A DNA stretch of 64,000 nt from Cytospora piceicola (taxonomy: Eukaryota > Ascomycota > Sordariomycetes > Diaporthales > Cytosporaceae), in the NCBI GenBank assembly GCA_023375675.1, contig JALQBC010000063.1:1-64000 (forward strand), given 5' to 3'. Below, piece by piece: positions 56,701 through 64,000 of the stretch. The notes under the pieces are model-generated. The model saw only the letters and a program-made list of their open reading frames with translations, was not told where the DNA came from and searched no databases. The translations under genes and the position numbers were made by a program. Position 1 is the first letter of the stretch. Each line of letters begins with the position of its first letter.

Positions 56701-59700
56701 GTGTATGAATTTTTAGACGCGCGCCTGCCTGGAAGATCCTGCCGAAGCCCGAGCGCCTGTCTGTCTGTCTGTCTGTTCTTTACCCAGGTGTTTACTGTGT
56801 TTTATGTACTGTATACTTTGATATGTGCCTTGGTCTTCGTGTCTGTTTGAGTCTCTTCGCAGCGCAGCGCAGCGCGGCACGGTACGAAAAACGAACTATT
56901 TACGGAGGTACGGATTTGATGAACCACAGGTGGCCGGTACTTACCTACGTAGGTATGTCGGTATGCATCATGTACCTAGGTAGGTATATGCCAGCCTTGT
57001 AAAACATGTTTCCAGACGTCTTCTCCGATCCCACCTGACTGACTCGTTTGAGGCTGATCAAGCTATGAAACACAACAATAAACAAGTCACCACCTACCTA
57101 GGTAGATACTCGTCCCAGGTGCCTGGGTGGTTACTGGCGGTTAGAATACCAAAACACGGTGGTATGGTACTGTACTGCCAGGTGTGACTTGTGACCAGTG
57201 AGTGCTATGTGGTATGTGATATCCATGGATGCGTAGGTACCCCCACTGACTTCTCATTTTATTTAATTGATCGATTCTGAGGTTGTTGATGTTCCTCTCC
57301 AGAATATCCCCACTGGATCTACCGGAAATTGCACATCGGGAATATCATCAGATCAGTCTGTGAATTTACTGCAACATTATTCGGTGCTCGAAAATGGCCC
57401 CACTATTCAGCCAAACCAACCAACTGATCACAGTTACATTTGATACTATGTACGGAAATCCGGGACGGATAGCAACAGATATTCTGGGTAGGTACGTCCA
57501 GACGTCCCGGGGTCTCCATCAGAAACGTGATGCGTCACTGGTCTACCTAGGTATTTACACTACGTAAGTACCTAGGCACCTAGGTAGGTACCTAGGGCCC
57601 CTCGGGTATCTACCCACCTAGCTAATAGTAGGTGGGTACCTACTGAGTACTGAGTACACCTGCTGGTCTGTGTGCTTCCAAGTGCCAAGGTTCCAAGACC
57701 TGTGCCAATCAACGCGTTTGTGGTGTTCAGTGCTTTTCCCTCATTTGCTTGGTTTTTAGCAGCAGCTCCAGGGCTCTCTACACCTATCCATCAGTCCATC
57801 AGTCAATGAATCAACCAGTTGAATTATGCAATCAATTGGTTATGCAATGTGACATTCCGTACTGATCTCTTCCATCTAAGGAACCTTTCGCGATACGCCT
57901 ACTGACATGTCCACAGATACGCCTACACTGGCGCTTGACGCTGGCGCTGGCGCTGATCTTGACGCGCACGCGCAAAGAGAGACACACACACGAGGAAAGA
58001 GAAGCAACCAACCTCATCATCTACACACCTCATATCAACAAACACACGAACATGCAAAGGAACATTCAAAGCACCCATCAATCAATTGCAAGATGTTTTT
58101 TCTTTGAGGTCCAATGCCAGTGTGGAACCGTACATCATTGGGACAACAACTGAAGTATCAAATGGACGGCCCCGGGGACCCACAGAGTACATACTCAAAG
58201 TCCTACAGTAGGTATGTACAGTATGTACACACACGATCAAGAGAATATCATGATCCTGGTCTCTCGGACGGCGCCTTTTGCCCACTGCAACCCAACCCCA
58301 TACGTATTGTAACCAACCAGGTACGTATGTACATACTGTGATGGAGATTTGAACTCTAAGTAAGTTCCTAATGCAATGGCAACCTGCAGGGTAATTTGCC
58401 TTTGCGTCCGTTGTCGCTGTCGTTGTCGCTATTGCTGTCATGGACTTCAGACTGACTAACAAACAAACAAACAAACAGACAGACAGACGGACAGACACAG
58501 ATATGCGCACACCACGGTGGCGGCACAGACAGACAAAAGACTCCGCCTCGAGAGTGAGTGTGTTGGTGCGTCTGTTCCTCTCTTCCTTGCCGAAATATCA
58601 CTCAGCAATTTGGGCGGCACACACACACTTAACCCCCCCTCCCCCAAAAAGGCTGCGTGGCGGTTACGGATTCCCAACTGAAATCCCAAAATGGACTTTA
58701 CCTTTTCTTGTTTGCTATTTTTGATTCCATTTCTGTGCCCGCAGATTCACTCCCAGCCTTGCGCCCCAAGAAGACCCTCCCACGACTCGGCTCGACTCGA
58801 CTCGACACGGCTCGGCTCTGCGCGACTTTGCGCGGGGATCAATTACATATCTGGGATTATTTGATTCCCCACTGCCATTCTCTCCTCTCGTCTCCTTCCG
58901 CATAATCCTCCTCCAGACCAAGGATGCTACGAGCTGGAGCCGCAAATCTCGGCATTCTTTTTCGGGCTCAAGTGCTACTGGGCGTAGTATCTACTTCCTT
59001 GTCTGATCCTACAGATCTGTCGTCCGGCAAAAAGCTCCAAACCGGCATGCATGGTTGGCATGGACCCTTGTTTGTCCCATTGCTGCCGAGCTCGGGAAAC
59101 ATCCATCCTACTGTATGTACGGACCACTCCCTGCCTTGCACGCTTGCTGTAGGCAGTACGGTATGGTATGTATGTTTACGGATCCGTATGAACTCGGCCG
59201 CTTACATGGCTACTGTTCCACCAAGTCGGTGCCGCCCTCAGCTACTACTGTACTTACTGTGCACACCTTTTAGCCGACCTCGATATCCACTTTGTTCCTG
59301 GACCCTGTCTTTTCTCTTTGCTCACCCCTGGCCCTGTTCCTGGCCCTGGCACTGATCTTCAACGTTGAATTCCTCTCTCTCCTCTTTTTCCGCCCGCGCG
59401 TGTGCGGATACGTACATGATGCCGGTCGTCTTCAACTTAGCCGCCCTCCTTCTACATACCACATACCAGATGCCACATACCAGATGCCACCAAAAAACAT
59501 ACCACCTTATTACATACTTGCATACATATATACACACGCACACATACACACACACACACACATACATACATACATACCATATTGAGCCTCAACTCGACCC
59601 ACACAGCCTTGGCCCGTCGTAGCCGCCCAACTTCAGACAGACGCCATTCCGAAACCTGCCAGCCAATATCAGAGGCCCTATCTTGCCCCATCCGTTCAAG

Positions 59701-60555
59701 CAGATACATCATTCGGGTTTCATGACCGCAGCCGTCTTCTGGGATATACCCTGGTTTCAGATCGATCATCCCATGCTCCCCTGTCCCCCCGTCCCCCCCC
59801 CCCCGTCTCCATCATCCCCAAGCTCCGCCCACGCCCTCCTCCCGCCGGTGGGTACGTACCTTGGCGCAGGTACCGTAACAGTCTGGCTCCACTCCATCCC
59901 ACCAAAGCCACACTGCAGAAAGATCGAATCCTCCATCATCTTTATCTGGGTCATATTTCTGTTGCCATTCTTGTACCTGCCCTACTCAGATCCGAATCCT
60001 CTCGGTATATTTTTATAAGTAAGAGGTGCCTCCTGCATCACCATCTGGAGTGTCTCTGTATTCAGTTTCTCAGTTCCAGCCTCTTCCTTCCACAGCCTCA
60101 TCACATCTCGTCTTCTCATTTCCTATTATTTCTCCGTTGCGGTTTCGGTTTCTTGTTTCCTATTTTCCTAGTTCCCTATCCCGTTTGTCGCAAACACAAG
60201 ATCTAGCCTTCGTTATTTATCTCTACATTGCTGGTCTGTCCTTCGTTTGACACGAACCGGAACAAGCCTTGCCTTGACCCAATAAAGACCCGAGGCCCAT
60301 TACAAGCCGTCAAGACCTTCTTCACAAAGTCGGCCGCCCTTTTTTGTTTTCTTTGAACAGACGAGCTGGTCCCGCCAGAACAGCCAACTGCGCCGCTTGG
60401 TATTGTCCAGAGCCTCGAGCCTTGATCTTAATAATCCTCCGCGTTTATTACTTGGGGATACGACCTTTCAAACAACAAATAGCCAACCTCTCTCTCTTCG
60501 CAGTAACCCGAGCTTTAGTCGGGCTACAGGCCAACCTCCACCCACAGACACCCAA
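53785..60555. other. 6.8-kb region without a recognisable gene; Myb-gene leader at right
   Basis: No frame here resembles a known family; the longest (about 130-160 codons at 54533-54922, 55334-55819, 55545-55937 and 58082-58510) overlap one another on both strands. Simple repeats are CTGT (about 56758-56776), ACAA/ACAG (about 58465-58495), CA/CATA (about 59530-59578) and a C12 run (59793-59804). Two acceptor-like sites, TTTTCTTTGAACAG (ends 60360) and TCTCTCTTCGCAG (ends 60504), suggest a spliced leader for the Myb-type gene. Confidence 0.45.
56943..57640. repeat. Second cluster of TACCTAGGTA-type palindromes
   Basis: Exact TACCTAGGTA at 56973, 57095 and 57544, with close variants such as TACCTACGTAGGTA (about 56943) and CACCTAGGTAGGTACCTAGG (about 57578). 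It lies about 3 kb upstream of the Myb-type gene. Confidence 0.75.
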
Positions 60556-61672
60556 ATGCCATCACTTATACCACAAACCATGGCATTCTACAACACACGG
60601 GCTGGTTCGCAGGTTCCGACCACTATGGACTACTATGGTAGCATGACAACGACAGCACCCCAGCACATGTCCATGTCCACATCTCTCCCAGGAGCAACTT
60701 ACGACCCCTACGCCGTTGCACCCCTGACCATGCAGCCCCCAACCCATTCAGGCCACCATCACAGCCACTCCACAGCATCGTACCTCTCCACAGACCCTCA
60801 CCACCGCGTTCCGACCTCCTCCCTGCCTGCACAGCACCGCGCATCCTCCGGTGCATGGAATGCGAATGACGACCAGACACTGCTGGGAGCCAGAGCAAGC
60901 GGACAGAACTGGGCCCAGATTCAACAGAACTACTTTCCATCCAAGACACCCAATGCGTGCCGCAAGCGACATGAGCGGTTGATGGAGCGCAAGGGCGCTG
61001 ATGACTGGGATACGCGCAAGTTGGAGAAGATGGCCAAGGAGTACATGAGCCTCCGCAAGGAGATATGGGCGCCCCTGGCATTGAGGACTGGGGAGAAGTG
61101 GAACGTTGTTGAGCAGAAGGTAAATTGGAAGAATATCCACCCCTACACCCCTACCAGATGGGCTATGAAGACTAACCTTGTTCGTGAAGTGCATGTCCAA
61201 CGGTCTGAAGAACCTCCAAGGTGCAGCCCGGGCCGCCGCCCGCCGCGAGCGCCTCGAGGCCGGACTCCCACCCACGGATCCCTACGCCGACGACAGCGGC
61301 ATCTCCGGCATCGACCTCGAGCCCGTGGACGACCTTGACGGCGACGGTGGCTATGGCGGTGTCCCCTCTCCAGATCGATCAACCACATCATCCGGTGGTG
61401 CGGGCGGCAGCAGCACCGCTTCTCAGTCTTATTCTACGGCACCATCAACCTACGGACACCACCAGGCATATCCCGGATATCCCTCTATGGGCGGACATGG
61501 GTACACATCTAGTGTGAGCAGCTCTGGCGGTACCGCGTACGGACAGCAGGGCAATGGTGTCCCGCAAGGGCAGCACAGTCAGAGCGCGAGTCCGTACATG
61601 GAGGCTATGCATCGGATGCCCAGCGTCGATATGGGGATTGACTCAATCATAAACCGGCCCGGTGGACAATAA
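60556..61672 (+). CDS. Myb/SANT-like DNA-binding protein
   Basis: Exons 60556-61119 and 61190-61672 give 348 residues. The intron (70 nt) has donor GTAAAT, branch ACTAACC and acceptor GAAG and joins VVEQK to CMSNGLKNLQ. After a His/Ser/Pro-rich N-terminus, a Myb-type repeat begins at SGAWNANDDQTLLGARASGQ (near 97) with tryptophans in GAW and NWAQIQ and a basic third helix in TPNACRKRHERLMER. A second, degenerate repeat follows (WDTRKLEKMAKEYM to EKWNVVEQKCMSNGLKNL, about 150-200) and is split by the intron. The C-terminus is Gly/Ser/Tyr-rich. It is a conserved fungal type whose function I cannot name; nuclear DNA binding is likely. The start follows a probable 5'-UTR splice acceptor at 60504; Met9 is an alternative and an in-frame Met at 60397 is less likely. 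Confidence 0.83.
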
Positions 61673-62703
61673 TCGCGTCTGTCGTATTGAGTTCGAGGCC
61701 ATATGTTGGAATTCTCCTCATCAATCCTCCTGACATACACACACTGCGTCACGCATATGTCCCCATACTTTCTTTCATTGGCGTCATTATGTTTCTTTTG
61801 TTGGCCCTTGGGGCCAAGAAACACGGCCTCTCACTTGCATATCACCACCATCATCATCATTCATCGTCGTCGCCGTCCTCTTTTCCTTTGTTCATTCGTC
61901 ACGATCATGGGGACGGCGGCGGGAAGGGGTCAGCTTAACGGCGCTTATTGTGGCTGGTGTTTCGGGAGCATCAGAAGGCGTTCAAGGCTTTAGGTTAATT
62001 ATCTGGTTCTCTTGCACTGGTCTGTTTTTTTTCTTGGTCTTTGGGAAATGGAGGGATAGAAGGCTGGTTTCGGGGGAGAACGCAAAATCAGAAACCGAGC
62101 ATGGCTCAACCCCGACCGTGTGGGTGAGCTGGTCGGTGAATGGACCCGTTGCACGACGCCGATTTGGTCACGTTTTACGCCTGTTTCATTTACGTCCTTT
62201 ACGCATTTATTGTATATTAGACATCATCTCATCATCGTCATGATACCACGGTGGCCCGGGGCATCTGAGCTAGCCCAGCACTTTGTTGGGAAGGAGGATG
62301 GTTGGATAACCTGGGAACAGTTAGCCATCTGCAGCTCAATGGAAGCAATGTTTGTTACTTCAACTCGAGTCTAATCACTTGATACACTGGGCTACCTGAG
62401 GATACAGTACTCTTGATGATTGTTCCGCAAGTAGCTGATCTTGATGTCGTCTGTCTTCAGCAGGGAGGTCTTCTCCAAGCCACAAGCCCGATTGACCGAC
62501 TAGACACCTGGAAACCGGTTGATTGATGTCGTCGACTATTTGGAAAGTGGCTTTGCCATGGTACATATAGTATACATTGCAAGCTCTTCCTTCATACACC
62601 ACCTCAATGTCAAGGCGCAGCTTCACCGGGGCGATCCCGTGAACGAACAATTCTCAATCGGCCTTCACTCATACACTATTCCACACCCAACGCGCTTTCC
62701 AGC
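61673..62703. other. Convergent intergenic region
   Basis: 3' regions of the Myb-type gene and COX10. A CATCAT/CGTC-rich patch lies at about 61845-61875. No gene is supported. Confidence 0.55.
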
Positions 62704-64000
62704 TCATGAACCTCCATCCTCTGCAGAATGACTTTCAACAGGTACTGACACTGGAATAGGCACAACACCAACCTCGTCCTCGACATCTTCCCACTCGTCG
62801 TCGTCCTCTACCGGCTGGCCCACGATGCTCATCCACACCCTCTGCCACATGCCCTTCTTCTGCAACAGTGCCAAGCCCATAACAAACGGCAAGTGCCACA
62901 CACTGGCCCAGAAGAGTCCCCTCGCACTGCCCTTGTGGCCTTCGTGCCTGTGGAACTTGATGGCCTCGCTCACCAACCAAAGATTCACGGGAAGGCTGGT
63001 GACGGCATAACTCCACTCGGTGATTCCGCAGGCGCAGATGCCTAGGCAGATGGGTATGAAAACCAGGCTGTACCGCAGCCCAACCCTCGCGTTCCGGGCG
63101 GGGTTGACCCAGGAGAGCATCTTGAGCCCGGCGGTCTTGTATTCCTCCCGGACCGGCCAGGACAATGCCATGAAGTGGGGGAACTGCCAGGCAAACAACA
63201 GCGCGGCGAACAGCCAGCCACCAGCACTCGACGTGCCGTCGCCGCCGAACTTGAACAGCAGCTCCTTCCACGACCCGTCGCCCGTGGCGCTCTCCCCAGC
63301 AGCGGCGGCCCAGCCCATCAGTGGCGGGATACCGCCGACGAGCGCACCCACCCAGGTATTGAGCCAGTGCATGCGCTTCATGGGTGTATATAAGCCCGCA
63401 TACAGGGCGATGTTGGTGGCGCCCAAGAAGGCGACAGTCGGGTTGACGCCCCAGTATAGCGCTGCCGTGCCGACGAGCCCACAGCCCACGGCAAACAAGA
63501 CGGCTGCTCTCGTGCTCAGTAAGCTCCGCACCAAGGGCCTGTTCCTTGTCCTGCTCATCTTGGCGTCTGTGGAAGGCTCATAGAGCATGTTCAGCGCATT
63601 GGCGGACGCCGAGCACAGAGTCGTTCCGGTGGTGAGGAAGAGGAGCGTCAATGGCGACAAGGAAGGAGCCTCGGCGAGACCGGCGGAGAGGAAGGACGGT
63701 ACGGGGTACAGCGCATACGGAACCATGGCAGTTAAGACGACGAGAACGGTCAGCCGTGGTTTGGAGAGGGAAAGGAGCGCAGAGAGCTGGCGGCGGAGGG
63801 AGTCTGCAGGCTGGGCGGCGGCGACGCTGGTGAGGATGTCGGAGGCATTCTGAGGTAGGTCGGCGGAGTTGTTCGAGGAGGGGGAGGAGGGGGTTGCTCC
63901 TGGCGCTGCTGGTGTTGCTGCTGCTGCTGCTGCTGCTGCTTTTCGGGCAGCTTGTCTTCGTCGATGGGGAGCGAGCTCTTCGTCGACAGCGGGGGTCGCA
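62704..64000 (-). CDS. COX10: COX10, heme O synthase (protoheme IX farnesyltransferase), 5' end outside window
   Basis: Inner-mitochondrial-membrane UbiA-type prenyltransferase that adds a farnesyl group to protoheme, making heme O for cytochrome c oxidase. The frame is open from the stop at 62704 to the window edge: 431 residues are visible and the start lies beyond 64000. From the left of the protein come an Ala7 tract, an Ala/Pro/Ser-rich linker, then the domain opening SKPRLTVLVVLTAMVPYALY. First prenyl-diphosphate motif NALNMLYEPSTDAKMSRTRN with the next residues RPL; then LYTPMKRMHWLNTWVGALVG, WQFPHFMALSW and a second motif region with REEYKTAGLKMLSW. About eight membrane helices. A Glu/Asp-rich tail (VEDDDEWEDVEDEVG) ends the protein. 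The mitochondrial presequence should lie in the missing part. Confidence 0.95.
   Translation of the reverse strand, partial: ATPAVDEELAPHRRRQAARKAAAAAAAATPAAPGATPSSPSSNNSADLPQNASDILTSVAAAQPADSLRRQLSALLSLSKPRLTVLVVLTAMVPYALYPVPSFLSAGLAEAPSLSPLTLLFLTTGTTLCSASANALNMLYEPSTDAKMSRTRNRPLVRSLLSTRAAVLFAVGCGLVGTAALYWGVNPTVAFLGATNIALYAGLYTPMKRMHWLNTWVGALVGGIPPLMGWAAAAGESATGDGSWKELLFKFGGDGTSSAGGWLFAALLFAWQFPHFMALSWPVREEYKTAGLKMLSWVNPARNARVGLRYSLVFIPICLGICACGITEWSYAVTSLPVNLWLVSEAIKFHRHEGHKGSARGLFWASVWHLPFVMGLALLQKKGMWQRVWMSIVGQPVEDDDEWEDVEDEVGVVPIPVSVPVESHSAEDGGS

Overview
The window reads as nuclear DNA of a filamentous ascomycete, most likely a Sordariomycete. The signs are short GT-AG introns (about 60-100 nt) with CTAAC/CTGAC-type branch sites, single-copy fungal genes with long leaders rich in simple repeats, a HET-domain gene, and A/T-rich repeats whose copies differ mostly by transitions, as repeat-induced point mutation (RIP) would leave. 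I cannot name the species. Most genes are on the housekeeping side. The accessory-looking parts are the left end (1-10 kb) and the stretch at about 51-60 kb.

Layout. 1-10 kb: an ACTT microsatellite, a decayed tandem repeat of about 219 bp, an ankyrin-HET gene with an in-frame TAG, a small beta-carbonic anhydrase, an AT-rich desert, and a tRNA-Thr(AGT) whose 3' half is duplicated just downstream. 10-24 kb: an unrecognised coiled-coil protein (-), an Irc21/Ncb5or-type cytochrome b5 protein (+), Nbs1/nibrin (-, six exons), a Caj1/Djp1-type J-protein (-, apparent GC-AG intron), and a UDP-4-keto-6-deoxyglucose epimerase/reductase for UDP-rhamnose (-). 26-37 kb: squalene synthase ERG9 (+), a GCK/Ste20-type kinase with a repeat-bearing tail (+), an ABCB-type ABC half-transporter (+), and a secreted S8 subtilase (-). 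40-51 kb: an F-box protein (+), the GPI mannosyltransferase GPI14/PIG-M (-), the translin partner TRAX with an 18-nt microexon (+), a SAM methyltransferase (-), and a mucin-like single-pass membrane protein (+). 51-64 kb: a broken MFS sugar transporter (-), about 7 kb without a recognisable gene, a Myb/SANT-type protein (+), and COX10 (-), which runs off the right edge.

How the genes relate. I see no biosynthetic cluster. The genes are independent units in DNA repair (nbs1), RNA processing (TRAX, tRNA), sterol and heme A synthesis (erg9, cox10), GPI anchors (gpi14), signalling and self-recognition. Exon borders were worked out by hand from splice signals, reading phase and protein-family continuity. 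The most unusual architectural points are the GC-AG intron splitting the HPD motif of the J-protein, the TRAX microexon, the possible single-stop inactivation of the HET gene, the short-motif repeats in the kinase tail and in the unknown coiled-coil protein, and a palindromic decamer, TACCTAGGTA, found at least 16 times and only between genes.
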